Below are positions 45,290-54,011 of a DNA stretch of 64,000 bases, in pieces. The DNA is taken from contig NZ_CP009501.1 of assembly GCF_000969885.1 (NCBI RefSeq), positions 1,178,001-1,242,000 on the forward strand, written 5' to 3'. Each line of letters opens with the position of its first letter. Position 1 is the stretch's first letter. Made by a program: the position numbers and the translations under genes. Under the pieces are notes generated by a model, which was not told the DNA's origin, did not search any database, and worked only from the letters and a program-made list of their open reading frames with translations. The DNA comes from Methanosarcina thermophila TM-1. Lineage in GTDB: Archaea > Halobacteriota > Methanosarcinia > Methanosarcinales > Methanosarcinaceae.

Positions 45290-45946
45290 TTAAATAATTT
45301 CTGCGATCTTCCTCGCAGATGCTTTTAATACCTCTCTTGCCTTTGCTTCGGTAAGCCCGGCTCCCATTGCAATTCTCAGGGCAGCTTCATCTGTGATAAG
45401 GTTTTCAGGAGCATGTGTATCTGTATTCACTAAAAGCGTTGCACCGGCTTGAAGAGCGAGCCTTGCAACATGGCCGTTGGTCCGGTTGTGCCCATTTCGG
45501 GCGGTAATCTCAAGGCAGACATTGTTCTCTTTAGCAGTCTCAACATCTTCCTCGGAGATCAACCCCGGATGAGCCAGGATATCAACATATTCGCAGGCGA
45601 CCGCTGCTGCGTTTGTTCCAGGGGCAACCGGCTCGGCTATGGTTTCCCCGTGAACGACCACGATTTCTGCGCCCAGTTCTTTTGCTTTCTTTGCAAGGGG
45701 AGCGATCTGGCGGGGAGGGACATGCGTCAGCTCAACACCCGACAGAACACGGATATCCCATTCGCTTTCAAGGTATTTTGCTTTCTTTGCAGCTTCTATA
45801 AGCTGTTCGAGATTAGTGTAATCGGCATGGTCGGTAAGTGCAATAGCCTTATAGCCGTGAATGACAGCCCGCCGAATAAGTTCGCTGGGGATAAGTTCCC
45901 CGTCACTGAAAATCGTGTGAGTATGAAGATCAATCAACCGGATCAC
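45290..45946 (-). CDS. PHP domain phosphoesterase-like protein
   Basis: This 218-aa protein starts MIRLIDLHTHTIFSDGELIP, which is the PHP motif I metal site. Further metal ligands appear in ALTDHADY, VLSGVELTHVPP, HGETIAEP, LAHPGLI and VNTDTHAPE. It probably is a metal-dependent phosphatase or RNase P subunit p30-like hydrolase; the histidinol-phosphatase class is closest by motif. The start is GTG 45946. It has no same-strand partner of known related function. Confidence 0.8.
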   Translation of the reverse strand: MIRLIDLHTHTIFSDGELIPSELIRRAVIHGYKAIALTDHADYTNLEQLIEAAKKAKYLESEWDIRVLSGVELTHVPPRQIAPLAKKAKELGAEIVVVHGETIAEPVAPGTNAAAVACEYVDILAHPGLISEEDVETAKENNVCLEITARNGHNRTNGHVARLALQAGATLLVNTDTHAPENLITDEAALRIAMGAGLTEAKAREVLKASARKIAEII

Positions 45947-46083
45947 CGTGTTTAGAAAATATTATGCTTTTTACTTTTTGACTTTTAGGCTTTTTATTAC
46001 TTAATTCTACAGTTCACTTTATTAATGAACATTTAATCAATTTTTAATTAAGCATTTAATAAATTAACCAGATTTTTCGGTTT

Positions 46084-46875
46084 TCAATCAGATTTCTCGG
46101 TTTTTCCAAGCCTTTCTGCGACACCAGCAAAAGCGAAGTTCGGCTTCACATCTGTTATTTTAATCCTGACTTTTTCTCCTATCTCGACATCCTTTACGAA
46201 GACAACAAAACCCTCAATAAGCACAGCCCCGTCTCCACTTGAACCCAGCTTCTCGATATCTACAACGAATTCATTTCCTTTCCTGAGCGGAGCTGTAAGG
46301 AATTTCTTTCCTATAACATAAATTTCCGCGCTCTGGGAGCGTGAGGCTTTAGGAGAATAAGCTGTTGTCCGGACAAAATTATCCCTTACCTTTTGCATAT
46401 AGTCGCCAAACATATCTCCCTGGAAGACCTTCACAACGAAGTTTCCTTTAGGCTTGAGAATTTTTTTTGCACATTCCAGAGCCGAAGTTGCAAGCTCGAT
46501 TGACCTTGCATGGTCATAGGACCAGTTTCCTGACAGGTTAGGGGCTGCATCACAGAGCACCACATCGGCTCCTTTTGGACCAACAATTTGAATAATCTTT
46601 TTAATTGTGGACTCGGCATTTATATTGCCCTGAATTGTCTCAACTCCCTCAATAGGCTGAATTCTTTGCAAATCCACGCCAAGAACTTTTCCCCCGGATA
46701 ATTCCTTTGCAACCTGAAGCCACCCGCCCGGAGCTGCCCCCAGATCGACAACTGTGTCTCCCCGCTTGAGAACTTTATGTTTTTCATTAATCTGTTTAAG
46801 TTTGAAGGAAGCCCTGGATCGGTACCCTTCCTCTTTTGCCTGATGATAATAATAATCTCTTCTGTCTCTTGCCAT
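46084..46875 (-). CDS. rlmE: 23S rRNA 2'-O-methyltransferase with TRAM domain
   Basis: This 263-aa protein has the RrmJ/FtsJ fold: RSRASFKLKQINEKHKV, the SAM motif VVDLGAAPGGWLQVA, LCDAAPNLSGNWSYDH and VVKVFQGDM carry the catalytic Lys-Asp-Lys-Glu set. It methylates U in helix 92 of 23S rRNA in relatives. A C-terminal TRAM domain (about 205-258, GEKVRIKITDVKPNFAFAG) adds RNA binding and is found in archaeal versions. It is 138 bases after the PHP gene on the same strand. Confidence 0.93.
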   Translation of the reverse strand: MARDRRDYYYHQAKEEGYRSRASFKLKQINEKHKVLKRGDTVVDLGAAPGGWLQVAKELSGGKVLGVDLQRIQPIEGVETIQGNINAESTIKKIIQIVGPKGADVVLCDAAPNLSGNWSYDHARSIELATSALECAKKILKPKGNFVVKVFQGDMFGDYMQKVRDNFVRTTAYSPKASRSQSAEIYVIGKKFLTAPLRKGNEFVVDIEKLGSSGDGAVLIEGFVVFVKDVEIGEKVRIKITDVKPNFAFAGVAERLGKTEKSD

Positions 46876-47037
46876 TGTTACTTTCCCTGCACTGAGAGCT
46901 GATATAAGTTACGGAAAAATCGTCTAGTTCCTCATCTTAATTTCTTGTCAATAATCCATGAATCTTTTCTCAATATCCATTGACCATTTATCAGTAATTT
47001 ATGTGTCTTTGTCAGATAATCCATTGATTATCTCTTA

Positions 47038-47775
47038 TTAAACCCCTGAGCCTTTAGCATCAATACGAACATTCTTACTCTTGTATTCGTCTGTGCTGAG
47101 CAATATTACAGGGCAAATTAGCACAATTACAGTAACCCACACTGCTTTAACCCCAATAAATGAGGTAAGCAAGCCTCCCAGAATAGCTCCTGCTAAAAAC
47201 GAGAGGTTAATCACAGAAAAACGGACTGCTTGAAAAGCCGATTTATAGTCTTTTCTTGTGACAGCAAGATAGGCTTCCTGGGTAGCGGATCGTAGATTTC
47301 CGGTAATCGCGATTGTGTTGTACGGAGAACCGTCAAGTTTGCGAAATACAGAGAACTGGAGAGCAGCTACAAATGAGATTGCAACAGTTACCATCATATC
47401 AGGACCTGTATAAGGTATAAAACCTACAATAAAAAGGACTGCAATCTCAAGAATTAAAACTGCTCTTTCGGTATCCGGTATTAACAGTCGCATTGAAGGT
47501 TTTTTGATTGTCTCGGCAACTACTACTCCCACAATAAATGCCAGAATAGGTACTGCATAAAGTACTGCCTTTTCCCATTCTCCTGCTGCAGCTTCTATAC
47601 CCATGAGCACAACATTTCCAGTCTGCGCATTGGCGAAAACCCCGCCTCTCCCTACGAATGTGTAAGCATCAAGAAATCCCCCTACCAGTGTAAGAAGTAT
47701 ACCAAGTTCTACAGACTCAGATGTTAATTTTTTAAAATTTATTTTATTTTCATTCTTTATTTGCATTTTTATCAT
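47038..47775 (-). CDS. YoaK family (DUF1275) membrane protein
   Basis: This 245-aa protein has about seven hydrophobic segments and the DUF1275 markers GGFLDAYTFVGRGGVFANAQTGN at residue 36 and TGNLRSATQEAYL near residue 155. The function of the family is not known; it is presumed to be a transporter or sensor. The N-terminus is short and basic. The 660-base region upstream contains a structured-RNA candidate, which might be linked to its expression. Confidence 0.85.
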   Translation of the reverse strand: MIKMQIKNENKINFKKLTSESVELGILLTLVGGFLDAYTFVGRGGVFANAQTGNVVLMGIEAAAGEWEKAVLYAVPILAFIVGVVVAETIKKPSMRLLIPDTERAVLILEIAVLFIVGFIPYTGPDMMVTVAISFVAALQFSVFRKLDGSPYNTIAITGNLRSATQEAYLAVTRKDYKSAFQAVRFSVINLSFLAGAILGGLLTSFIGVKAVWVTVIVLICPVILLSTDEYKSKNVRIDAKGSGV

Positions 47776-48436
47776 TCAAAATTCTAGAAATCATCTTAAT
47801 TGTAACAAACCTTTCTGCTTTGCACCTAACCTGCTGGGACTGCACCTAAAAGTAAGAAATAACTAAACTAATCTCTAGCAAATCATAGAACAAAAATTTA
47901 AATTATGAGCCAATCCCAAAACTTCCTTTGATCTAATTATTGCTGTTAAGATTACAATCCCAAATTTAATTTTCTATTCCGTAAAAAGGAGGATTGACAG
48001 GTCGATAATGCGGTATTGATAGCGTATTCATTATCAATTTAGGGGGTTTAAAGGAGGAAATTTTTCATGTAATAAGTAGACCGATCGACCTGCGAGAGTT
48101 AAATAAAAGCAATAGTATAAAAAACTATCGATAATTATTATTCAGTAACTTTCTTACGGATTGTCCGTGAATGGTCATCCTGCTGTCATTTTTCAGGTAG
48201 AAAAGTCTCTTCTCCACATAATTTAAAATTTTTTGACGCAGAAATTATGTTCTTCTCAAAATTTCAACTCTCATTGGAAAAGGTTAGAGTTTTCTAAGAG
48301 AACTTTGCATTACATGAAACAAAAAGCTAAGCCGGATAAACTTTTTAATCTTAACTCTCATGTTCTGAAAAGGGTCAAGTATATCTCCCACTGTCGTCTT
48401 GACCTCAGCTCTTATAGCAAACATACCTTCAATATT
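47776..48436. other. Intergenic region with structured-RNA candidate
   Basis: The stretch between the YoaK and Vms1-like genes is AT-rich, with a nested inverted-repeat block (47985-48095) and two AGGAGG-like motifs. One short open frame at 48233-48457 lacks a ribosome binding site and looks spurious. Confidence 0.4.
47985..48095 (+). ncRNA. Candidate structured RNA with nested stems
   Basis: CAGGTCGAT (47998-48006) pairs with ATCGACCTG (48084-48092) as an outer 9-bp stem. Inside, GATAATG pairs with CATTATC and, as an alternative, ATTGATA pairs with TATCAAT (about 48004-48038). Two AGGAGG motifs occur, one before each of two minimal reading frames (ATG CGG TAT TGA and ATG TAA). Strand and identity are not proved. 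Confidence 0.4.
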
Positions 48437-49477
48437 TCACAGCAAATACCTTCTTGAGCTCAAGACCGTTCTTAGTATTTCTTCACCGCCTGTTTTTTCG
48501 ACCCTGATGTCAGACGGCTTTTCAATTACCTCAAGATTAAGTGGAAGGCGCTTCCGGATTTCCCCAATTAGCTGAAAATCCCCGCTCAGAATGACGAAGT
48601 CAATAGACCTGTTTTCTTCAAGAACCCTGTCCAGAGCCTCGACGACTTTATCGACATGATGCGCGATATCCTCTTCCCTCAGGCGCTCGAAGCGGCGCTG
48701 GCTGAAACCTCCTTTACTGTGCTTTTCCTTTACACTGCTGCGGATTAGCTCCCTGATGTCAAAAACCCGCGCATCGGGAGTAAAGCCTATGAAGGATTCA
48801 CCTGCATGCAGGATAAGGATAAGTATTCGGTAGTCCTTACTCAAACTTTCCTCAAGCAAAGCAACCTCAAAATTGTCTCCGAGCTGCCAAGTAGGGGAAG
48901 CAATCGGGAGAGGGGGAGCTATAGCTTCACAAATCATGCGGTGAAAATCATAGAAAAGCACAACGCCGGTTTCGGATTCAAGCCTGTCAAGAAGCGTACG
49001 GTTTCCCTCTTCTACACGCTCAAGTATTTTTTCACTCATTATTTCTGATAGCCTGGTACCCGAAGGCAGGTAAACAGTGAGCAGGTCATCTGCAGGGGCG
49101 TGGAAGGATTTGAGTCTGGAAAGATAAGCCTGAACCGCTTGCGGGCTCAAAGTCTCAATTCCCCGAAACTTCAGTTTGCCCTCGGACTCAGACCTGAGGG
49201 TTTCAAGCTCGTGGGAGAGGGTCTGAGTCCGAATACGTTCCTGGTTTAAAAGGGCTTCAGCCTCCTGCCTGTCCGCAACTGCCTGCCTTGCGAGAGCCTC
49301 TTTCTTTTCAAGCTGGCTTTTTGCACTCTGCAGGTCGAGCTCCAATCTAACGATCTGAGATTTGAGCCGGGCTATCTCAAGCTCAAGCTGCTCTTTTCCT
49401 GAAATCTTCCCTATAAGTGTACCCAAGCCCTTTTTTGTGATTTCCGAGGTTTCTTTTTTTGCTTTCTTGTCGTTCAT
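48437..49477 (-). CDS. Vms1/eRF1-like (VLRF1-type) putative peptidyl-tRNA hydrolase
   Basis: This 346-aa protein begins MNDKKAKKETSEITKKG, then a long coiled coil (about 25-110). The C-terminal part (about 125-340) resembles the release-factor-like fold of Vms1/Ankzf1: YLPSGTRLSEIM, VVLFYDFHRMICEAIAPP, the conserved loop KGGFSQRRFERLREEDIAHHVDK and GDFQLIGEIRKRLP. In eukaryotes Vms1 releases nascent chains from stalled 60S subunits. I infer a ribosome quality-control role. GGGAAGGC before ATG 49477 supports that start over an upstream TTG. It is divergent from coaBC. Confidence 0.75.
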   Translation of the reverse strand: MNDKKAKKETSEITKKGLGTLIGKISGKEQLELEIARLKSQIVRLELDLQSAKSQLEKKEALARQAVADRQEAEALLNQERIRTQTLSHELETLRSESEGKLKFRGIETLSPQAVQAYLSRLKSFHAPADDLLTVYLPSGTRLSEIMSEKILERVEEGNRTLLDRLESETGVVLFYDFHRMICEAIAPPLPIASPTWQLGDNFEVALLEESLSKDYRILILILHAGESFIGFTPDARVFDIRELIRSSVKEKHSKGGFSQRRFERLREEDIAHHVDKVVEALDRVLEENRSIDFVILSGDFQLIGEIRKRLPLNLEVIEKPSDIRVEKTGGEEILRTVLSSRRYLL

Positions 49478-49779
49478 TTTGCCTTCCCGAACATTCTCCG
49501 GCGTCAATCAGAATCAATATAATCCTGTGGCTGGTATTTAATTCATAACAGCCAAGATTTAGCTCTCTATTTCATAACTCAGACTTATTAAGAAATTAAA
49601 GCATCTCTATAAAGCTTCTCTATTAATTTTAATCGTTTGTATTTCGAAAGTTTTAAGAATATCGTATTAAATGTCACTTTGCTTTCAGGAATGTTTTCTG
49701 AAAAGCAAATCGATTTAAGAAATTATTGCCCAGTTTACTAGCTTAGTTTATTAGCTTTATAGATTACTCCGGTGCCTGA
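49478..49779. other. Divergent promoter region of the Vms1-like gene and coaBC
   Basis: About 300 bases of AT-rich DNA separate two divergent starts. The phrase AAGCATCTCTATAAAGCTTCTCTATTAA near 49600 is a short imperfect repeat. No gene is seen. Confidence 0.35.
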
Positions 49780-51147
49780 ATGAAAACCCCATTGGAAGAC
49801 ACTCAAAACCTAGCGGATCAGAAGGAACCGAACAGGGAAAATCCCGGTCAAAAAGAACCGGATCGAGTAGATGAAAAGGATAAACAGGACAGGCAAAAGC
49901 CTTCCAGGCGCAAACCCGAAAATTTCCATCCAACACTCTGGATCCAGGGACAGAAAAGCTCATCTCTTGCTGGGAAAACCATAGTTATTGGAGTTACAGG
50001 GAGCATTGGGGCGGTAAGAACCGTTGAGCTTGCAAGAGAACTGATAAGAAATGGAGCTGAAGTTCATGCTGTCATGACAGAGGCTGCCACGCGAATACTG
50101 CACCCTGATGCCCTGCACTATGCTACAGGAAACCCTGTAATTACCGAACTTGGAGGCAGGGTTGAGCATGTGGAGTTTTGCGGACTCAAGGGAAGAGCAG
50201 ACCTTCTCCTTATAGCCCCTGCAACAGCAAACACTGTGGGAAAAATTGCATTCGGGATAGATGATACCCCTGTAACCTCGTTTGCAACAACTGCACTTGG
50301 CTCTGGTGTACCTGTGATGGTAGTTCCTGCGATGCATGAATCTATGTTCAGGCATCCGGCTGTAGCTGAGAATCTGGTGAAACTGAGAAGCTGGGGTATC
50401 CAGATCGTCGGTCCCAGGCTGGAAGAAGGCATCGCAAAAATTGCAGCAAATGAAGAAATCGTGCTTGAAGTAGAAAGGGTGCTGGGAAGCAAAACCCTTG
50501 AGAACCGGAAGATAATCATCACAAGCGGCTCAACAGCCGAAAGCATAGATCCTATCCGCATTCTGACGAACCGGGCTTCAGGCAAAACAGGAAAAGAACT
50601 TGCCCTTGAGGCTTACCGCAACGGAGCTGATGTAACCCTTGTTCATCGGGATAGGCTCGGATTTTCGGGAATCAGGGAAATTTTTGCAGAAAGCGCTGCT
50701 GAGATGACTGAGGCTGTACTCCTGGAGCTTGAAAGCGGATACGATGTCCTTATAAGTTCGGCAGCGATTGCGGATTATACAGTCGAGCCTTCTCCCGAAA
50801 AGATCAAATCGGGAGGAGAACTTGTTTTGAGATTGAAACCTACTCGCAAGCTGATAAAAGAATGCCGTGAAAAATACCCTGACCTTATAATTGTAGGCTT
50901 CAAGGCTGAAACCGGGGTTGAAAAGCAGGAACTTTTAAGAAGAGCAAGCTCAACCCTTAAAGCCTCAAAACTTGACCTGATTGCAGCAAACGACGTTGCA
51001 AAAGGCGGAATGGGCACCGAGGAAAATGAACTGTACCTGGTTAGAAGGGAAAAAAGCGAACCCAGGCACGTAAGCGGGAATAAACGCAAACTTGCAGCCT
51101 ATATCCTTGAAGAGGTAGCTGAACTGTTAAAACAAAAACTCTCGTGA
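49780..51147 (+). CDS. coaBC: Bifunctional phosphopantothenoylcysteine decarboxylase/phosphopantothenate--cysteine ligase
   Basis: This 455-aa enzyme catalyses two steps of CoA synthesis: 4'-phosphopantothenate plus cysteine to phosphopantothenoylcysteine, then decarboxylation with FMN. A basic linker of about 60 residues precedes the decarboxylase half (about 65-240, GVTGSIGAVRTVELARELI and PAMHESMFRHPAV). The ligase half (about 245-455) carries ITSGSTAESIDPIRILTNR and SSAAIADYTVEPSPEK. The fusion order is the usual one. It is the first gene of a CoA cluster, with pantoate kinase starting about 150 bases after it. Confidence 0.95.
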   Translation: MKTPLEDTQNLADQKEPNRENPGQKEPDRVDEKDKQDRQKPSRRKPENFHPTLWIQGQKSSSLAGKTIVIGVTGSIGAVRTVELARELIRNGAEVHAVMTEAATRILHPDALHYATGNPVITELGGRVEHVEFCGLKGRADLLLIAPATANTVGKIAFGIDDTPVTSFATTALGSGVPVMVVPAMHESMFRHPAVAENLVKLRSWGIQIVGPRLEEGIAKIAANEEIVLEVERVLGSKTLENRKIIITSGSTAESIDPIRILTNRASGKTGKELALEAYRNGADVTLVHRDRLGFSGIREIFAESAAEMTEAVLLELESGYDVLISSAAIADYTVEPSPEKIKSGGELVLRLKPTRKLIKECREKYPDLIIVGFKAETGVEKQELLRRASSTLKASKLDLIAANDVAKGGMGTEENELYLVRREKSEPRHVSGNKRKLAAYILEEVAELLKQKLS

Positions 51148-51294
51148 AGTAAATGCTCTGATAAAAAACAAGCATCTCAGGTATTGCCGAGTACTCCGGA
51201 ATATTTCACAAAGATCCGGATATTCTGCAAAGCACTATGCAAAACAGGAACGAACTTTGAAAAAATGATTAAAATTGTAAAAAAGGCGCTTTCC

Positions 51295-52197
51295 ATGTAT
51301 ACATATGAAAGTGAAGGAGCAAACTTTCTGGCAAAAGCCTATGCTCCGGGACACATTACAGGTTTTTTCCAGATACATGAACACGAAAATCCTCATCGTA
51401 AGGGTTCTACAGGCTGCGGAATCGTCCTGAACGGAGGCGTTACCACTGAAGTAGAGGTAGGGAGGTCTGTAGAAGAGACCGAGATTTTCCTTAACGGAAA
51501 AAGGGTTGAAGGCAAAACCAGCCGTACAGTCGCAGAGATGATGACTGACATGCCTGTAAAGATAAAGAGCTGGGCAGAAATTCCAACCGGGTGCGGATTC
51601 GGAGCATCAGGTGCAGGAGCTCTCGGTACAGCCTATGCCCTCAACAGAGCACTTTCCCTTAACCAGACCGTAAAGAGCCTGACTGAGTATGCCCATGTAG
51701 CTGAGGTTGTCAACCACAGTGGGCTTGGAGATATTGCTGCCCAGTCCAGCGGTGGAGTGGTAATCAGGCTGCAACCGGGTGGGCCCGAGTACGGGCTTGT
51801 AGACAGGATTCCGGCTCCTGAAGCCAGGGTTTTCTGTATTGTACTTGGCGAGATTTCTACCGATCTGGTTCTGAGAGACGAAGCCGCAACCGCAAGAATT
51901 AACAGTGCAGGGAAAACAGCCATGTCCGAGCTGCTTAAAAAGCCTACACTTGAGAATTTCATGCAACAGGCTAAAACGTTTGCCAGTAAAACAGGTCTTA
52001 TGAGCAGCAGAGCAAAAGATGTTATCGAAGCTGCAAACGCAAGTGGAGGGCTTGCTTCCCAGGCAATGCTTGGGGATACGGTTTTTGCAATTGCTCCTCA
52101 CCCCCATGAATTCTCTCTCTACGAATCCCTTCAGGAATTCGGGGAGGTGCTGGAATACAGCATAAGTACCTGTGTGCCGAAGTTAATGAATGAGTGA
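51295..52197 (+). CDS. Pantoate kinase (archaeal GHMP kinase)
   Basis: This protein (300 aa from ATG 51295) phosphorylates pantoate in the archaeal CoA pathway. It carries FLAKAYAPGHITGFFQIHEH at the start, the GHMP ATP motif IPTGCGFGASGAGALG near residue 100 and a Ser/Gly-rich C-terminus. I chose ATG 51295, which begins right before the family's N-terminal motif; earlier in-frame starts at 51265 (ATG) and 51184 (TTG) would only add a basic extension. Neighbouring coaBC and phosphopantothenate synthetase confirm the pathway. Confidence 0.88.
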   Translation: MYTYESEGANFLAKAYAPGHITGFFQIHEHENPHRKGSTGCGIVLNGGVTTEVEVGRSVEETEIFLNGKRVEGKTSRTVAEMMTDMPVKIKSWAEIPTGCGFGASGAGALGTAYALNRALSLNQTVKSLTEYAHVAEVVNHSGLGDIAAQSSGGVVIRLQPGGPEYGLVDRIPAPEARVFCIVLGEISTDLVLRDEAATARINSAGKTAMSELLKKPTLENFMQQAKTFASKTGLMSSRAKDVIEAANASGGLASQAMLGDTVFAIAPHPHEFSLYESLQEFGEVLEYSISTCVPKLMNE

Positions 52198-52448
52198 ACC
52201 CAGGAAAAGCAGTTTCATGCAGATCAGGAAAATCTAAAATCTTTACACAAAAATATTCGCAAAAAAGAATTTACAGAAAATCTACTGCTTAATTAATCCT
52301 CCTACAGCTTAAATAGAATAGAAATAGAAAGAAAATCTGGATCAAATAGATGACACGCAGTTCTGAAGGCTTAATTAGAATAAATATTTGCCTATACTGA
52401 ATTTAAATTGATTTGCATAAACTAAAATAAGAAAGGTAAGCGACCGTT

Positions 52449-53210
52449 ATGACAGAGATACCTAAAGACCACCCTAGGTATGAGTCCCTGATCGCCCGTG
52501 AAAAGGTTGCAGCCGGGGTAAAAATGGGGATTACAAGCATTCAGGGGCTGATTGCCCAGGGAAGAGGTGAAAGCTTTGATTACCTCATAGGCGAGCGAAG
52601 TACCAAGTCTGCACTGTATGCTGAAAGGGCGGCAGTTGCAGCCATGCTTCTGGCAAAGAACCCTGTAATTTCTGTAAACGGTAATGTCGCAGCTCTTGCT
52701 CCTGATAAAGTTGTAGCTCTTGCGGATGTTATGGGGGCAAAACTTGAGGTGAATCTCTTTCACAGGACAGAGACGAGGGTGCGCCTTATTATAGAACAGC
52801 TTAAAGCCAATGGGGCTTCCGAAGTACTCGGGAAAAATCCGGACGCTACCCTTGAACTCTCTCACGATAGGCGGCTGGTAGAGAGCAGGGGGATTTATTC
52901 CGCAGATGTGGTGCTCGTCCCGCTGGAAGACGGAGACCGATGCGAGAAACTCGTGGAAATGGGAAAGACCGTTATAGCCATCGACCTGAACCCTCTCTCA
53001 CGAACTTCAAGGACAGCTACAATCTCGATAGTTGACAATCTCACGCGGGCACTTGATAACATGATCAAGCTAGGAGTAGAACTGAAAAAGGAGAGGAAAG
53101 AAGAACTTGTGGAATTAATCACGACCTATGACAATAAAAGAGCCCTCTCCGAGGCGGTTTCCGAGATCCAGGAAAACCTCAAAGCCATTGCTGCAGAATT
53201 GGAATACTGA
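52449..53210 (+). CDS. 4-phosphopantoate--beta-alanine ligase
   Basis: This 253-aa enzyme (phosphopantothenate synthetase, former DUF137) joins 4-phosphopantoate and beta-alanine using ATP. It follows pantoate kinase, whose product it uses. Family signatures include HPRYESLIAREKVAAGVKMGI at the start, the mononucleotide-binding phrase RGESFDYLIGERST and VIAIDLNPLSRTSRTATISIVDNL toward the C-terminus. AAGGTAAG serves as the ribosome binding site. It lies two bases before the HD-domain gene, so those two are one transcript. Confidence 0.93.
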   Translation: MTEIPKDHPRYESLIAREKVAAGVKMGITSIQGLIAQGRGESFDYLIGERSTKSALYAERAAVAAMLLAKNPVISVNGNVAALAPDKVVALADVMGAKLEVNLFHRTETRVRLIIEQLKANGASEVLGKNPDATLELSHDRRLVESRGIYSADVVLVPLEDGDRCEKLVEMGKTVIAIDLNPLSRTSRTATISIVDNLTRALDNMIKLGVELKKERKEELVELITTYDNKRALSEAVSEIQENLKAIAAELEY

Positions 53211-53212
53211 AT

Positions 53213-53896
53213 ATGGACCTGATAGAAAAAACGAGGGAATTTGTGGCTTCTTTTCTTGAAGGAGAGCCCAGTTCCCACGATATGTCACATATAAACCGGG
53301 TAGAAGCCCTTTGCCTTGAGATCCAGAAAGTAGAAGGGGGAAATCCTCTCGTCCTTCAGCTTGCAGCTCTTCTCCATGATGTCGGCGTAATTAAAGAACA
53401 TGAAGAAGGAGGGGACCATGCCGTATATAGTGCTGAGATAGCCTCAGAATTCCTCTCAAAAGCAGGGCTGAGAAAAGAGGTTATTGAAGCCGTTAAGAAC
53501 TGCATCTTGACTCACCGCTTCAGTTCAGGAGAGATTCCGGAGTCTCTCGAAGCCCGGATCTTGCAGGACGCTGACCGCCTTGACGCTCTCGGAGCAGTAG
53601 GAATTTTCAGGGCTGTTCTTTCTATGGGCGCTCTGAGAATGCTGAAACACACAACAGGGCTGGATAAGGGGAGTTCGAAAAGAACTGTATATATTGAAGA
53701 CCCGATTGAAGGCTTTAATGAATACATGAAGTATAAACCTTTCACAATTCCTGAGAAGCTGAATACCGATACGGCAAAGAAGATTGCTGAAGAAAGGCTG
53801 AAAATCATGCGCCTTTATCTTGAAGCGCTGAAACTTGAAACCGGAATGATAAATCTGGAATCTAAGCAGGGATCGGACTTTAATAAACTTAAATAA
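53213..53896 (+). CDS. HD domain phosphohydrolase
   Basis: This 227-aa protein has the HD metal site: HDMSHINRVEALCLEI (first His), LAALLHDVGVIKEHEEGGDHA (His-Asp pair and further His) and ILTHRFSSGEIP, with LQDADRLDALGA completing the site. Proteins of this class hydrolyse phosphate esters or nucleotides. It starts two bases after the phosphopantothenate synthetase stop and probably shares the transcript; a role in CoA metabolism is not established. Confidence 0.88.
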   Translation: MDLIEKTREFVASFLEGEPSSHDMSHINRVEALCLEIQKVEGGNPLVLQLAALLHDVGVIKEHEEGGDHAVYSAEIASEFLSKAGLRKEVIEAVKNCILTHRFSSGEIPESLEARILQDADRLDALGAVGIFRAVLSMGALRMLKHTTGLDKGSSKRTVYIEDPIEGFNEYMKYKPFTIPEKLNTDTAKKIAEERLKIMRLYLEALKLETGMINLESKQGSDFNKLK

Positions 53897-54011
53897 ATTA
53901 TCGTAAAATGCTGATAAAAACGATTATAACCATTTAGAGTTATCAATCCTAAAGGGCTGGCGCTGCGCTGGTCACAAACCCTTTAAAGAGAATCATGCAT
54001 ATATTCTCAGA

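Noticed and set aside
48233-48457. Plus-strand 74-codon frame after the structured-RNA candidate
   Set aside because: No ribosome binding site, no protein-like motif and unusual composition; it overlaps the end of the Vms1-like gene.
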